Positions 1 to 10,088 are shown, counted from the first letter of the stretch. The stretch: DNA of 64,000 bases from Flavobacteriales bacterium (GCA_026196775.1 JAPHUD010000018.1:166771-230770); one strand, 5' to 3'. The notes: generated from the letters alone by a model not told the origin. Made by a program: numbers and translations.

Positions 1-1151
1 ATTTCTTTTCCTGATGACATAACAACAGCTAATTCAACAACAGATTTTAACTCTCTGATATTTCCTGGCCAATTATAGCTAAGTAGTTTTTTTCTAGCAT
101 TTTCACTAATAGATTTTGGTTCTAGATTATTTTCTTTACAAAATGCATCAATAAAAAATTTAGCTAAAAGTAAGGTGTCATTATCCCTTTCTCTTAGTGG
201 AGGAAGATGTATGGGTAAGCCAAAAAGTCTGTAGTACAAATCTTCTCTGAATTTACCATTTTTCACTTCTTCTTGTAGGTTTCTGTTGGTGGCAACAATA
301 ATTCTACAATTTACTTTTATTACTTCATTTCCACCAACCCTAGTCACTTCTTTTTCTTGCAAAACCCTTAAAAGTTTGGCTTGAAAATTCATGTCCATTT
401 CACCAATTTCATCTAAAAATAAGGTTCCACTTCCAGCTTCTTCAAACTTTCCTTTTCTTCGAGTATCGGCACCGGTAAAAGCACCTCTTTCGTGTCCGAA
501 TAACTCACTTTCTATTAATTCTGCTGGCAATGCAGCCATATTTACAGCAACAAAAGGCTTATCTTTTCTGGGAGAATTGTAGTGTATCGCTTTTGAAACT
601 ACCTCTTTACCTGTTCCTGTTTCACCAGTAATGGTAACACTTATATTGGTTTCAGTGGCTTTGGCAATTAATTCAAACACTTTTTTTAATGAAGCACTGT
701 TTCCAATGATTGATTTTTCAAAAGCATATTTTCCCTGAACCTCTTTTTGTAGTGTTACTAATTGGTTTTTTAGCTTAGCGTTTTTCTTAATATGATTTAC
801 TGTGTTTATTAGTCTATCTTTAATATTTTTAGATTTTACAATATAATCGTAAGCTCCAGCTTTTAATAAATCTACAGCAGTTTCAATTTCTTCTTGTTCG
901 GAAATTATAATAACCTCTATGTTTGGATCATAATCTTTTATTTTTTTCAATAAACTTTCTCCATTTATATCTGGCAGACGATAATCTAAGGTAACTACAT
1001 CTGGTTTTTTGGCTAATGCTGCAACTAATTCTTTTCCATTAAGAAAAGATTCTACCACAAAATCGGGGTTTAAAGATAGGTTATGCACCAACAATTTATT
1101 GTACCATTCATTGTCTTCCACCACATATATTTTAAAAGGCTTACTTTCCAT
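1..1151 (-). CDS. Sigma-54-dependent response regulator, NtrC family (partial)
   Basis: This is a two-component response regulator that activates sigma-54 promoters. It starts at the ATG complement at 1149-1151 and runs off the window start, so the C-terminal part including the DNA-binding helix-turn-helix is missing. About 383 residues are visible. Residues 1-120 form a receiver domain (VVEDN acidic pocket; phospho-acceptor Asp in VTLDYRLPD near residue 55). Residues about 145-380 form an AAA+ domain with Walker A (GETGTGKE), the sigma-54-contacting GAFTGA loop and Walker B ([11 protein letters not shown]). It lies 3 bp downstream of the hybrid kinase gene on the same strand, so it is probably the output of that kinase. 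Family assignment is secure; the target genes are unknown. Confidence 0.95.
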   Translation of the reverse strand, partial: MESKPFKIYVVEDNEWYNKLLVHNLSLNPDFVVESFLNGKELVAALAKKPDVVTLDYRLPDINGESLLKKIKDYDPNIEVIIISEQEEIETAVDLLKAGAYDYIVKSKNIKDRLINTVNHIKKNAKLKNQLVTLQKEVQGKYAFEKSIIGNSASLKKVFELIAKATETNISVTITGETGTGKEVVSKAIHYNSPRKDKPFVAVNMAALPAELIESELFGHERGAFTGADTRRKGKFEEAGSGTLFLDEIGEMDMNFQAKLLRVLQEKEVTRVGGNEVIKVNCRIIVATNRNLQEEVKNGKFREDLYYRLFGLPIHLPPLRERDNDTLLLAKFFIDAFCKENNLEPKSISENARKKLLSYNWPGNIRELKSVVELAVVMSSGKE

Positions 1152-1154
1152 AAA

Positions 1155-3590
1155 TTAGTTTTTTGATAGTTCTTTATTAATTAATTCGTTTATTGTTTTA
1201 AATTCGTTTTTAACATTAGTAATTAAAGCATCTACTTCATCAAGAGATTTATTATTTCTGCAATTATCTTCTATGGTTTTTAGATGTTCATAAAGCAAAC
1301 CGGCACCTAAATGTTTGCAAGGTGAAGAAATTTTATGAGCATGTTCGGCTACCATCGCATAATTTTTTTCTTTTAGTAGTTTTTCCATTTCTCTAATACC
1401 GGTGGTGGTGGTTTGTAAAAAGGTTTGTAGCATATCGGTGTAAAATGCTTTGTCACCATTGCTAAGTTCTTTTAGGGCAGTTAAGTCTAAACTGTTCGCT
1501 TCTTTTTCAGAATCAATTGCTACTTCAGTTGAATCTATATTGTTATTTAATTCAATTAAGTTGTTAATTTCCTGTAACAACTCTTTTTCTTTAAAAGGTT
1601 TAGCCAAACAGCCATTCATTCCAGCAAATTTGTATTCTTTTTTGTTATCTTCAGTTACAGCTGCGGTTAAAGCAATAATTGGCACATTACTTTTTATTTC
1701 ACTATTCATTTGCCTGATTCTTTTTGTTGCCTCAATACCATCCATTTTAGGCATTCTGGCATCCATCAATATTAAATCATAGTTGTTTCTTTTAACCTCC
1801 ATTATTGCTTCAACACCATTTATAGCTTCGGTATAACTTACTGGGTATTTTTTTAAGATGGTTGATAATAATTTTCTGTTGTATTCCTCATCATCAACTA
1901 TTAGAATTTTTAATCCTTCAGGAAGGCTTAAATTAGTTTCACATTCTTTTTCTACTTTTTCATATAATTCAATTTCTGCTTCTGTTCCTAAAGGGTATGA
2001 AATTTCTACCGATACTGTTGTTCCTTTGTTAGGGCTGCTAATAATATCAATTTTTCCTTCATGCAGCTTTACCAACATGCTTACAATAGAAAGTCCTAAA
2101 CCTGTGCCGCCATAGTTTCTGGATGTACTCACTTCGGCTTGTTCAAACTCTCTAAATACTCTTTTTAATTGGTCTTTATTCATGCCGATACCGCTATCGG
2201 TAATTTCTAATCTTATATTAGTAAAGTGACTGCTTTTCATTACCTGAGAAAGCTGAACAGATATAGAACCTTTTTCTGTAAACTTAATAGAATTGCTAAT
2301 TAAGTTAAGCAGGATTTGTCTTAAACGAAAAGGGTCGCCTAATAAAATTAGTTCATCATCAGTTTTTATATCACATTTAATTTCTATTTGTTTTTCCTTA
2401 GCTAAAGGCTGAACAAAGGTGATAACATCCCTAACAAATTCGTTGGGTCTAAAGCCAATAGATTCTAATTTTAATTTACCCGATTGAAGTTTGGTAAAAT
2501 CTAACACATCATTAATTAAGTAAAGCAAATGATCAATAGATTTTCGAACCATGGTTAATTGTTCTTTTTGTTCGGATGTTAAAGGACCTTTATCAATTTG
2601 CTCTGTAAAGCCAGCAATAGCGTTCATAGGAGTTCTAATTTCATGACTCATATTGGCTAAGAACCTTTCTTTAGTAACTGCTAAATCTTCTGCTTTTGCT
2701 TTAGCTCGTTTAAGTATTTTTCTATATCGAGCACTATTCTGAACATAATTAATAATAATATAAGCCATAATTACTAGCAATAAAGCAGTTAATACACAAA
2801 AAATAGCAATTTGTGTATTGGTTTCTTTCATAGCTTTTTCTGCCTCTTCTGTATGTATAGCAATAGAAAGTAGTTCTTTTGCTTCAATAGCATTTAGTAA
2901 GTTTTTAATTCGCTTACTTACTTCTTTATCTTGTACTAATAAGGTTAACTCTTGATTTTTAAGAACAGTTTCTATGTTTTTTTCTTCTTTTTTTATAGAG
3001 GCAATTTCTTTGTTAATATCCTCAATACTGTATTGTTTTTCGTCTTTGTTAGGGGTGTCGTTTTTATTCTTTCTTCCAAATATTTTTTGAATAATGTTAG
3101 GTTTAAGTTCAGTTTTAACGGGTTCTTCTTCAACGCTATCTTTTTTTTCAATATTAGCTACTACCTTGTCTAATGCAGTTTGTACCCTATACTTATCTTG
3201 AATTACTAATAACTCATTAAGAATATTAAACTTTTCAGCTATCAACACTTCAAGAGTATCTACTTCGTGCGATAATATTTTTTTATCAGTACTGTACTGA
3301 TGCAGTCGGCTAAGTTTTTCGTTAGATCTTTCAGCCGCTTTGTAAAATTTATTTAAATACAATGTATCTCTAATTAGACTGTAAGATTTTACGCTGTTTT
3401 CAGCTTCAGCAACATCATTCATTAAGGATTTTGCTGTAATTAACCTCATATCAACACGAGCTTCTTTACTAATGCTAGTTACTATTTGTGAAAAACGCTT
3501 ATAAGCATAAATTCCAGTAATACTTACTAACACCATAATTACCATCATTATAGCAAGAATTTTATATTGAAAAGCGGTTCTTTTATTCAT
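1155..3590 (-). CDS. Hybrid sensor histidine kinase with receiver and Hpt domains
   Basis: A membrane-bound sensor kinase of 811 residues. Transmembrane helices at about 11-30 and 260-283 enclose a periplasmic, helical and Lys/Glu-rich sensor region with no recognised ligand fold. A HisKA domain follows with phospho-acceptor His316 (NMSHEIRTP), then a HATPase domain (N box near 431, DSGIGM at 466, GGTGLGLS near 494). A receiver domain has Asp610 (ILMDARMPKMDG) and Lys664. A C-terminal Hpt domain has His752 (EHAHKISSPCKHLG). The full His-Asp-His chain implies a phosphorelay ending on a separate receiver, most simply the adjacent sigma-54 regulator or one of the two receivers encoded upstream. 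The signal sensed cannot be deduced. Confidence 0.95.
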   Translation of the reverse strand: MNKRTAFQYKILAIMMVIMVLVSITGIYAYKRFSQIVTSISKEARVDMRLITAKSLMNDVAEAENSVKSYSLIRDTLYLNKFYKAAERSNEKLSRLHQYSTDKKILSHEVDTLEVLIAEKFNILNELLVIQDKYRVQTALDKVVANIEKKDSVEEEPVKTELKPNIIQKIFGRKNKNDTPNKDEKQYSIEDINKEIASIKKEEKNIETVLKNQELTLLVQDKEVSKRIKNLLNAIEAKELLSIAIHTEEAEKAMKETNTQIAIFCVLTALLLVIMAYIIINYVQNSARYRKILKRAKAKAEDLAVTKERFLANMSHEIRTPMNAIAGFTEQIDKGPLTSEQKEQLTMVRKSIDHLLYLINDVLDFTKLQSGKLKLESIGFRPNEFVRDVITFVQPLAKEKQIEIKCDIKTDDELILLGDPFRLRQILLNLISNSIKFTEKGSISVQLSQVMKSSHFTNIRLEITDSGIGMNKDQLKRVFREFEQAEVSTSRNYGGTGLGLSIVSMLVKLHEGKIDIISSPNKGTTVSVEISYPLGTEAEIELYEKVEKECETNLSLPEGLKILIVDDEEYNRKLLSTILKKYPVSYTEAINGVEAIMEVKRNNYDLILMDARMPKMDGIEATKRIRQMNSEIKSNVPIIALTAAVTEDNKKEYKFAGMNGCLAKPFKEKELLQEINNLIELNNNIDSTEVAIDSEKEANSLDLTALKELSNGDKAFYTDMLQTFLQTTTTGIREMEKLLKEKNYAMVAEHAHKISSPCKHLGAGLLYEHLKTIEDNCRNNKSLDEVDALITNVKNEFKTINELINKELSKN

Positions 3591-3614
3591 ATATAATTAG
3601 TTATTAAGTTTTTT

Positions 3615-4043
3615 TTAATGATACACAATTCTATCCACATATCCTCTACAAAAGAAACTTATTATATCATCGGAGTAATTATCTTTTAATAGATGTTCTC
3701 CAAAATATAACTGATTATGTCTCTTAAACGTGTCAATCACTTTTATAATGTTTTTACCAACTTTATCTGAAGTTAATAAAACAATAATGCAATTGGGGCT
3801 GTTTTTAAATAAGTTAGATAATAAAACATCATCATTATTTATAAAAAAAGCAGCATCTAAAAATACCAAATCGAGCTTGCTTTTTACTTGTTCATTTATT
3901 TTCTGAACATTGGTTTCTGTAATAAGCTCAATGGTAGCATTTTCATAATCATCAACTACATTATTCAATATTCTTGATAATTGACGCTGAAATTTTAAAT
4001 CGCTATCAGCCACTAAAATACGATATTTTTCATGTAAAGTCAT
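3615..4043 (-). CDS. Stand-alone response-regulator receiver protein
   Basis: A single receiver-like domain of about 142 residues with no output domain. The N-terminal strand carries an acidic pair (ILVADSD) and the putative phospho-acceptor lies in LDLVFLDAAFF. A Thr/Ser-containing strand (CIIVLLTSDK) follows at the position of the conserved switch residue. The usual lysine is probably replaced by the EHLLKDN segment, so the domain is divergent. I start it at the ATG at 4043 (MTLHEKYRI); the longer reading from 4094 would overlap the preceding gene by 35 bp. It sits between another receiver gene and the hybrid kinase, so it may be an intermediate or phosphate sink in the relay. Confidence 0.75.
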   Translation of the reverse strand: MTLHEKYRILVADSDLKFQRQLSRILNNVVDDYENATIELITETNVQKINEQVKSKLDLVFLDAAFFINNDDVLLSNLFKNSPNCIIVLLTSDKVGKNIIKVIDTFKRHNQLYFGEHLLKDNYSDDIISFFCRGYVDRIVYH

Positions 4044-4059
4044 AGTTTGATTTGTAGGG

Positions 4060-4479
4060 TTAAGAAAAATTAACATTAGCATATTCTTCCACAAAATAAC
4101 ATGACTTTTCTAGTGCGTCTTTATCTTTATAAATAAATGCAGCAGCACCATTTCCTATAGTTTTATCTGCTGTATAGGGATCGCTAGATTGAGAAATTAT
4201 TACTATTTTACAATTAGCACACCTCTTTTGAATAACATTCATTACATCAATAGCAGTAACACCTTCGCCCAAATAATAATCTAAAAACACAATGTTTATA
4301 TCTGATTTAAGGTTTCTTAAAAAATCGTCAAAATGAGCATATGATTCAATTTCATATCTAAAACCTTTAGCATCAGCTAGCAATTTGGTATAGTAATCCA
4401 GCTTTTTACAAATAATTTTATTGTAAAAAGAGCTATCTTCTAATACTGCTATTTTCAATTTTTCACCACTATTTTCCAT
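4060..4479 (-). CDS. Single-domain response regulator
   Basis: A CheY-like receiver of about 139 residues. It shows KIAVLEDSSFYN (acidic pocket), the phospho-acceptor Asp in INIVFLDYYLGEG, the Ser switch residue in KIVIISQSSD and the conserved Lys in AAAFIYKDKD. There is no output domain, so it probably works through protein contacts or as a phosphotransfer intermediate. It is the first gene of the four-gene minus-strand phosphorelay operon. The start is taken at MENSGEKLK (4479); an in-frame ATG at 4521 would add 14 residues with no resemblance to a receiver. Confidence 0.85.
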   Translation of the reverse strand: MENSGEKLKIAVLEDSSFYNKIICKKLDYYTKLLADAKGFRYEIESYAHFDDFLRNLKSDINIVFLDYYLGEGVTAIDVMNVIQKRCANCKIVIISQSSDPYTADKTIGNGAAAFIYKDKDALEKSCYFVEEYANVNFS

Positions 4480-4521
4480 ATAAAATATGTTTTGATTTAT
4501 ATCAGACAAACCAAATACCAT

Positions 4522-4741
4522 TACTATGAATTAATTTAATAAAAAAACCTAAAATTCATTAAATGAGATTTTTAAGTGATTTAATTTTGCCTTAATCAAT
4601 TTAAAAACAAAAGAGGTTATTTTCATTTTGAAAAAACAATATTCAAATTGACAATATGTAAAAATGAATTATTACGAAACACCATAAACTAAAAATAAAA
4701 ATTTATAACATTTTTTTAAATATTATTACTATTTTTCCACC
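4522..4741. other. Divergent intergenic region
   Basis: This 220-bp very AT-rich gap separates the minus-strand phosphorelay operon from the plus-strand PD40 gene. Both promoters should lie here. I found no convincing TAnnTTTG box on either strand and no open reading frame. Confidence 0.5.
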
Positions 4742-6295
4742 ATGAAACTGAAACTAACTATTTTATTATTAAGTGCATTAACAGCACAAGTTTTATTAGG
4801 ACAGAAATTACATTATGAATTGCCTGACAATGCCAATAAAATGTATAATAATGGCAATTTCATGAAAGCTAAAGAACTTTATAGAGAGTTATATAAAAAA
4901 CATCAAAACAATACAGAGTTTAAATTTAGATTTGGCGTGAGTTTGCTTAATTCTTACGAGTGGGAAGATGGAATTAAAATGTTGGAACAAGTTTCTAAAA
5001 AGTCTGATGTTTCTAATGAGGTGTGGCACTATTTAGGGAAGGGCTATCATTTAACCAACAGGTATGATTTAGCTATTAAAATGTTTGAAAAATATTTAGA
5101 AAATGATGCTAATTCGGAAATGGCTGAAAAAAGTCGAAGAAGAATTAATATGTGTAACAATGCGAAGCAATTGGTTAAATTCCCTGTAAATACTCATTTT
5201 GAGAACTTAGGTAAATATATCAATTCAAAGGGAAAAGAATATTTTCCGATTATTACTCCAAATGAATACCAGCTGATGTTTACTACCAGAAGAGAAGGAA
5301 CAACTGGTAGAATTTATGATTTAGAAGGATACTATACAGCAGATATTTATGGTTCTACTTTTAGAAGCGGGAAATGGTCTAAAACGCGTTCAATTAATTA
5401 CCCTAATTCTTATGGTAATGAGCAAGTAGCAGGAATTTCTGAAGATGGCAACTATGTGTTTTATTATGTGGATAATCCGAAAGAAAAAAACACTTTGTAC
5501 ATGGCAGAAATGGGGAAACGCTCTTATACCAAAGCCAAGAAAATTGATAACAAATTAATTAATGACAAAAGTTCCAAACAACTTAGTGCCACTATTTCTA
5601 ACGATGGTCAATTGATGGTTTTTTCAAGTGATAAAAAAGAAGGATATGGAGCTTCAGATCTTTATTTTGTAAAAAAGTTACCTAATGGAAAGTGGGGAAA
5701 TCCATCTAATATTGGTGAACATATTAATACCAATTTAAATGAGATTAATCCTTACTTAGTTGATGAAGGTAAAACTTTATATTTCGCATCGGAAGGACAT
5801 AATAGTATTGGTGGTTATGATGTGTTTAAATCTACTTTTGATGAAGAGACACAAACTTGGTCGAAACCCATAAACATTGGTTATCCACTAAATACGCCAG
5901 ACGATAATACAAGTATCTGTTTCTCAGAAAATAAACAATTTGTTTACTTGTCAGCTTATAGAAGTGATTCGGAAGGAGACTTAGATATTTACAGAGTTGA
6001 ATTAAAAGATGAAGAAACCCAATTAACTACAGTAAAAGGGATGGTTTATAATGGAGATTCTACCTTGGTAAATTATTCTATGCAAATAGAAGCCTTTAAA
6101 GAAGAAGGTGGCGATTTACAAGGTATTTTTGAAGTGAATCATAATAAAGGAAGCTATATTATGATTTTGCCTCCTAATAAATATGTGTTAAAAATAGCTG
6201 ATAATACAGGAAAAACCATAGAAAAGAAACTATGGATTAAAGACAGGAATTTATATAAAGAAGAGCTGGAGCAAAATATTATCCTTTCGGAATAA
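4742..6295 (+). CDS. TPR and PD40 (WD40-like beta-propeller) envelope protein
   Basis: A secreted or periplasmic protein of 517 residues with a cleavable signal peptide (residues 1-20, ending LLGQ). Residues about 25-140 form TPR helices (NNGNFMKAKELYRELY; LGKGYHLTNRYDLAIKMF). Residues about 150-430 contain PD40 repeats typical of Bacteroidota gliding and T9SS accessory proteins (LMVFSSDKKEGYGASDLYF; TLYFASEGHNSIGGYDVF; YLSAYRSDSEGDLDIY). A C-terminal carboxypeptidase-regulatory-like beta domain may follow (TVKGMVYNGDST). The order resembles PorE-type proteins, but there is no OmpA peptidoglycan-binding domain at the end, so I do not assign that name. It is the first plus-strand gene after a divergent gap. 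Confidence 0.8.
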   Translation: MKLKLTILLLSALTAQVLLGQKLHYELPDNANKMYNNGNFMKAKELYRELYKKHQNNTEFKFRFGVSLLNSYEWEDGIKMLEQVSKKSDVSNEVWHYLGKGYHLTNRYDLAIKMFEKYLENDANSEMAEKSRRRINMCNNAKQLVKFPVNTHFENLGKYINSKGKEYFPIITPNEYQLMFTTRREGTTGRIYDLEGYYTADIYGSTFRSGKWSKTRSINYPNSYGNEQVAGISEDGNYVFYYVDNPKEKNTLYMAEMGKRSYTKAKKIDNKLINDKSSKQLSATISNDGQLMVFSSDKKEGYGASDLYFVKKLPNGKWGNPSNIGEHINTNLNEINPYLVDEGKTLYFASEGHNSIGGYDVFKSTFDEETQTWSKPINIGYPLNTPDDNTSICFSENKQFVYLSAYRSDSEGDLDIYRVELKDEETQLTTVKGMVYNGDSTLVNYSMQIEAFKEEGGDLQGIFEVNHNKGSYIMILPPNKYVLKIADNTGKTIEKKLWIKDRNLYKEELEQNIILSE

Positions 6296-6346
6296 AGTTG
6301 TTTAAAATACTAAGTAGCTTTGCAGCTTTAATCATTACTTATTTTA

Positions 6347-7045
6347 ATGGAATCCAACGTAGATTTAGACATTCTTTTTGAAGATAATCACCTTATTATT
6401 GTAAACAAACGCTCGGGAGAAATTGTGCAAGGCGATAAAACAGGCGATGAACCTATGAGCGAAAAGGTTAAACGTTATATCAAACAAAAATATAATAAAC
6501 CTGGAGATGTTTTTATTGGTACTCCTCACAGAATTGATAGACCTACTAGCGGAATTGTAGTTTTTGCAAAAACAAGCAAAGCTTTAATGAGATTGAATAA
6601 GATGTTTCAAGATAAGGAGATCCAAAAAACGTATTGGGCAATAGTTAAAAATCCACCAAAAAATAAAGAAGGTAAATTAGTTCATTATCTCAAGAAGAAT
6701 GAAGCTAAGAATAAATCTTTTGCTCAGGAAAGTATGTTTCAGGGCGCTAAAATGGCAGAATTAACTTATAAAGTAATTTTCGATTTTGATAACTATTTTT
6801 TGTTGGAGATTTTACCGAAAACTGGTAGACATCATCAAATTAGAGTGCAGTTGTCGGAAATGGGTTGTCCGATTAAAGGAGATTTAAAATACGGGTTCAA
6901 CCGTTCTAATAAAGATGCTTCAATTAGTTTACATGCGAGAAAAATTAGTTTCTTACATCCTGTTCGTAAAGAACAAATGGAAGTAGTTGCCCCGGTGCCA
7001 TCAGACGATCCGTTGTGGGTGAAGGCTAATGAGATTTTTGGGTAG
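6347..7045 (+). CDS. RluA-family RNA pseudouridine synthase
   Basis: This enzyme isomerises uridine to pseudouridine in rRNA or tRNA. The catalytic motif HRIDRPTSG gives Asp64. Further family motifs are QKTYWAIV and the C-terminal GRHHQIRVQLSEMGCPIKGDLKYG. At 232 residues it lacks the N-terminal S4 RNA-binding domain of RluC/RluD, so it belongs to the short RluA-like group. The target uridine cannot be predicted from sequence alone. It follows the PD40 gene after 51 bp and converges with the DUF3667-like gene, with stop codons adjacent at 7045/7046. Confidence 0.92.
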   Translation: MESNVDLDILFEDNHLIIVNKRSGEIVQGDKTGDEPMSEKVKRYIKQKYNKPGDVFIGTPHRIDRPTSGIVVFAKTSKALMRLNKMFQDKEIQKTYWAIVKNPPKNKEGKLVHYLKKNEAKNKSFAQESMFQGAKMAELTYKVIFDFDNYFLLEILPKTGRHHQIRVQLSEMGCPIKGDLKYGFNRSNKDASISLHARKISFLHPVRKEQMEVVAPVPSDDPLWVKANEIFG

Positions 7046-7747
7046 TCAATCTTGAATGTTTACTTCACCCGCTAAGTAGATTATTCCAATTAGGGTAGAA
7101 ACGATTATTAAAAAAATTACCAAGTTTAAAACAAAATTTAAAATTAGTCTGTACCACTTATTGTTTTTTGAATAAACAAAAACACTCCATAATAGAATTA
7201 TTACAATTAAGTATTGAATATTGAAATAATCAAAATTCAGTTTTAAATAATAATTAACTAAATCATCAATTATAATAAATAACATTCCAAAAACAGAAAA
7301 AAGATAGGTAGTGGCTATAAAGTGTTCTCCGAAATTTAATTTTTGTTTGAAATAAGTTAAGTAGGTACTAATTGCAATAAGTGGAATAATAAAAATAATT
7401 CCAAACTGAGGAGAGGTGTAACTAATGTCTATCGTCATATCAAACAGTTTAGCGTTAACTAAAACAATATGAAGACCTGCAATTGTTAAAAAATAGAATA
7501 AAATTTTACCGGGACTTTGATAATAGTTTCTATATCCATTCCAGTAGTTGGTCACTACTTTTTTTGGGGAAGTAATTAATTTTAAAACAGTAGCAAAACC
7601 AGATTTTTCGAGTGAAAGAATTTGAAAAATATAATCAGAAATGATGTTCCAAATGGTAACTCGTTTATTGATGTGTTTTTGCCCACAATGTTGACAATAA
7701 GCGTCTTGAAGTATGGTTTCACAATGGGAACAATAAGTTGCTTTCAT
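7046..7747 (-). CDS. DUF3667-like zinc-ribbon membrane protein
   Basis: A 233-residue integral membrane protein of unknown function. The N-terminus has a zinc-ribbon pattern (CSHCETILQDAYCQHCGQKH, two CxxC pairs in residues 6-23). An amphipathic region follows (IFQILSLEKSGFATVLKLITSP) and then about five transmembrane segments (residues about 83-225). This arrangement matches the DUF3667 proteins common in Bacteroidota. It lies 5 bp downstream of the HMG-CoA lyase gene on the same strand and may be co-transcribed, but nothing links the functions. Confidence 0.8.
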   Translation of the reverse strand: MKATYCSHCETILQDAYCQHCGQKHINKRVTIWNIISDYIFQILSLEKSGFATVLKLITSPKKVVTNYWNGYRNYYQSPGKILFYFLTIAGLHIVLVNAKLFDMTIDISYTSPQFGIIFIIPLIAISTYLTYFKQKLNFGEHFIATTYLFSVFGMLFIIIDDLVNYYLKLNFDYFNIQYLIVIILLWSVFVYSKNNKWYRLILNFVLNLVIFLIIVSTLIGIIYLAGEVNIQD

Positions 7748-7752
7748 TTTAT

Positions 7753-8604
7753 TTAAGATAAAAATACTTTATTAGCAGCTAATAAGCTTTTTTCAAATTC
7801 AATGGTATCAATATTGGTATTTACATTAATTTCATTAAAATAATTCACTAAATTTTCGGTAGGCATATTACCAGTAAGCTTGTCTGTTGCCATAGGGCAG
7901 CCGCCAAAACCTTTTATAGCTCCATCAAATCTTTTGCAACCGTTTTCATAGGCAGCAACAATTTTTTCTTTCCATGTATCAGGAGTAGTATGGAGGTGAG
8001 CTCCAATTTCTACATTAGCGAATTCAGGAATAATGTTGCTGAACAGGTAACTGATGTTTTCTTTATTGGAAATACCAATAGTATCGCTTAAAGCAATTAT
8101 TTCGATGCCTAAATCAGCTAACTTTTTTGTCCAATTAATTACAATATCGCTGTTCCATTCATCGCCATAAGGATTTCCGAAAGCCATAGAAATATAAACC
8201 ACTAATTTTTTGTTGTGTTTTACACAAAGCGACTGCACTTCTTCTACTGTTTTTAACGATTGTGAAATGCTAGAATTGGTATTACGTTGTTGAAAGGTTT
8301 CTGATATAGAAAACGGAAAGCCCAAGTAGTCAATTTCTTCAAATAAAACAGCATCATTTGCTCCGCGAGTATTGGCAATAATGGCTAATAATTTACTTTT
8401 TGTAGTCGATAAACCTAACTTAGAAAGTACTTCTGCAGTATCTTTTAACTGAGGAATAGCTTTTGGAGAAACAAAACTGCCAAAATCAATGGTGTCAAAA
8501 CCTACTTTTAAAAGTTGATTGATGTAGGCTGCTTTTATATCCGTAGGAATAAAATCATGCAAGCCTTGCATAGCATCTCTCGGACATTCAATTAGTTTAA
8601 CCAT
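7753..8604 (-). CDS. mvaB: Hydroxymethylglutaryl-CoA lyase
   Basis: A TIM-barrel lyase cleaving 3-hydroxy-3-methylglutaryl-CoA to acetoacetate and acetyl-CoA, the last step of leucine catabolism. The sequence shows the catalytic Arg-Asp (ECPRDAMQG, residues 6-14), the metal-binding HxH (GAHLHTTPD) and the flexible active-site loop with its cysteine ([13 protein letters not shown]). Length (283) fits bacterial enzymes. Its start overlaps the end of the dihydroorotate dehydrogenase gene by 8 bp, indicating translational coupling. The acetoacetate product could feed the 3-oxoacid CoA-transferase encoded at 17204-19013; that link is inference. Confidence 0.93.
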   Translation of the reverse strand: MVKLIECPRDAMQGLHDFIPTDIKAAYINQLLKVGFDTIDFGSFVSPKAIPQLKDTAEVLSKLGLSTTKSKLLAIIANTRGANDAVLFEEIDYLGFPFSISETFQQRNTNSSISQSLKTVEEVQSLCVKHNKKLVVYISMAFGNPYGDEWNSDIVINWTKKLADLGIEIIALSDTIGISNKENISYLFSNIIPEFANVEIGAHLHTTPDTWKEKIVAAYENGCKRFDGAIKGFGGCPMATDKLTGNMPTENLVNYFNEINVNTNIDTIEFEKSLLAANKVFLS

Positions 8605-9631
8605 GCTCTAATATCTTTTTATTTATTGCTTTAATTAATCCGGGACCTTCATAAATAAATCCGGTATAAATCTGAACTAAATCTGCTCCGGCTTCTATTT
8701 TTTCTATAGCATCAGCTGCAGAATGTATTCCTCCCACACCAATAATAGGAAACGCTTTGTTAGATTTTTCAGCTAAGTAACGAATTACTTCTGTAGAGCG
8801 TTCTTTTAATGCTTTTCCGCTTAAACCACCATTGGCAATGGCTTCAATTTCTTTTGGCGAAGTTCTTAAGTTTTCTCTAGAAGTAGTAGTGTTAGTAGCT
8901 ATAATACCATCAATTTTGGTTTGGGCTACTATCTCAATTACTTCATCTAGTTGAGAGTTGTTTAAATCGGGAGCAATTTTTAATAAAATGGGTTTAGGCT
9001 TGTCTTTGGTCTGGTTGATTTTTTTAAGCTCGCCCAATAACTTCAATAGGAAAGGAGTGTCTTGTAGTTTGGTTAAGTCTTTCACATTCGGACAGCTTAC
9101 ATTCACTACAAAATAATCTACGTAATCGTGTAAGGTGTTGAAATTAAATAAGTAATCATCCAACGCATCATCATTGGATGTGGCTGTGTTTTTTCCGATG
9201 TTGCCACCAATAACGATATCGGTTTTTCTGTTTTTTAATCGTTTAATAGCATCTTCTGCCCCTAGGTTGTTAAACCCCATTCGGTTGATTAGCCCTTCAT
9301 CTTCCGTAATTCTAAATAAGCGAGGTTTGGGGTTACCAATTTGACCTTTTGGGGTAAGCGTACCGATTTCAATAAAACCAAAACCTAAATTGGCCAGTTC
9401 GTTAAACCAACGTGCATCTTTATCGAACCCTGCGGCTAAGCCTACTGGGTTTTTAAATGTTAATCCGAATAAATGACGTTCTAGTTTTTTGTTTTTCACT
9501 TCAAAAAGTGCTCTTAATAAAGCTGCACCTCCGGGAATGTTGGAAAAAAAAGTTAAACAACCCGTAGCAAAATAATGTGCTTTTTCGGGCGACATTAAGA
9601 ACAGTAGGGGTTTTATAAGGAAGTGATACAT
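8597..9631 (-). CDS. pyrD: Dihydroorotate dehydrogenase (quinone), class 2
   Basis: A membrane-associated flavoprotein oxidising dihydroorotate to orotate in pyrimidine synthesis, passing electrons to quinone. Class 2 features are the N-terminal hydrophobic helices ([22 protein letters not shown]) ahead of the FMN barrel, [10 protein letters not shown], the catalytic Ser region [15 protein letters not shown] and the phosphate-binding [27 protein letters not shown] region. At 344 residues it is full length. A possible -7 box lies upstream at 9646-9653 on the minus strand. HMG-CoA lyase overlaps its 3' end. Confidence 0.96.
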   Translation of the reverse strand: MYHFLIKPLLFLMSPEKAHYFATGCLTFFSNIPGGAALLRALFEVKNKKLERHLFGLTFKNPVGLAAGFDKDARWFNELANLGFGFIEIGTLTPKGQIGNPKPRLFRITEDEGLINRMGFNNLGAEDAIKRLKNRKTDIVIGGNIGKNTATSNDDALDDYLFNFNTLHDYVDYFVVNVSCPNVKDLTKLQDTPFLLKLLGELKKINQTKDKPKPILLKIAPDLNNSQLDEVIEIVAQTKIDGIIATNTTTSRENLRTSPKEIEAIANGGLSGKALKERSTEVIRYLAEKSNKAFPIIGVGGIHSAADAIEKIEAGADLVQIYTGFIYEGPGLIKAINKKILEHG

Positions 9632-9645
9632 GTAGTTATTTTTTG

Positions 9646-9673
9646 CAAAGATACGAAAGCATTTGTTTCCAAA
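9646..9673 (-). promoter_or_regulatory. Predicted Bacteroidota promoter for pyrD
   Basis: On the minus strand the sequence TATCTTTG (9653-9646) matches the Bacteroidota -7 consensus TAnnTTTG, 15 bp before the pyrD start codon. A TTTG at 9673-9670 could be the -33 element, although the 16-bp spacing is shorter than the usual 19. Prediction from pattern only. Confidence 0.45.
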
Positions 9674-9753
9674 ATAATTTTATTGAGTACTACAATATTT
9701 AAAAAAATGTATCGTTAAGTGTGTAAATTAAAACCTAAAACAATTTATTGCCT

Positions 9754-9954
9754 ATGAATCAAATTACTATTTTTAATTATTTAGCATTATCAAAAGAAGA
9801 AGAGCAACTAAAATCGCTTTTGTTTAACGATAAAAAAACAACCAAAAGAAATACGCCCAAACAATCTACTATCAATAACATTTTGAACTATTCAAAAGCA
9901 TTAAGCGTTAGAGATTCAGAGCATTTAGAAACCGTTTCTTTTGTGCTAAATTAA
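9754..9954 (+). CDS. Small hypothetical protein, 66 residues
   Basis: A short polar, Lys/Asn/Ser-rich protein (MNQITIFNYLALSKEEEQL) with no signal peptide or membrane segment. I do not recognise it. The ATG at 9754 is preferred over a TTG two codons upstream. Support for a real gene is the strong intrinsic terminator 22 bp after the stop codon and the isolated plus-strand transcription unit it defines. Short acidic/basic proteins of this kind are frequent in Bacteroidota. No function is proposed. Confidence 0.6.
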   Translation: MNQITIFNYLALSKEEEQLKSLLFNDKKTTKRNTPKQSTINNILNYSKALSVRDSEHLETVSFVLN

Positions 9955-9975
9955 TTGGTCGGAAAACATTATGAT

Positions 9976-10012
9976 AAGCGTGTTGAGATTTTCTTAACAC
10001 GCTTTTTTTTTT
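9976..10012 (+). terminator. Rho-independent terminator
   Basis: The 9-bp stem AAGCGTGTT (9976-9984) pairs perfectly with AACACGCTT (9996-10004) across an 11-nt loop. It is followed by a run of T to 10012. It ends the small gene at 9754-9954. Confidence 0.9.
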
Positions 10013-10088
10013 AAGCTTACCTTTAAACTATATTATAGATGTCGATTTTTTATTAGTATAATTTGTTGTTATTTTATTGCTATTAAAG

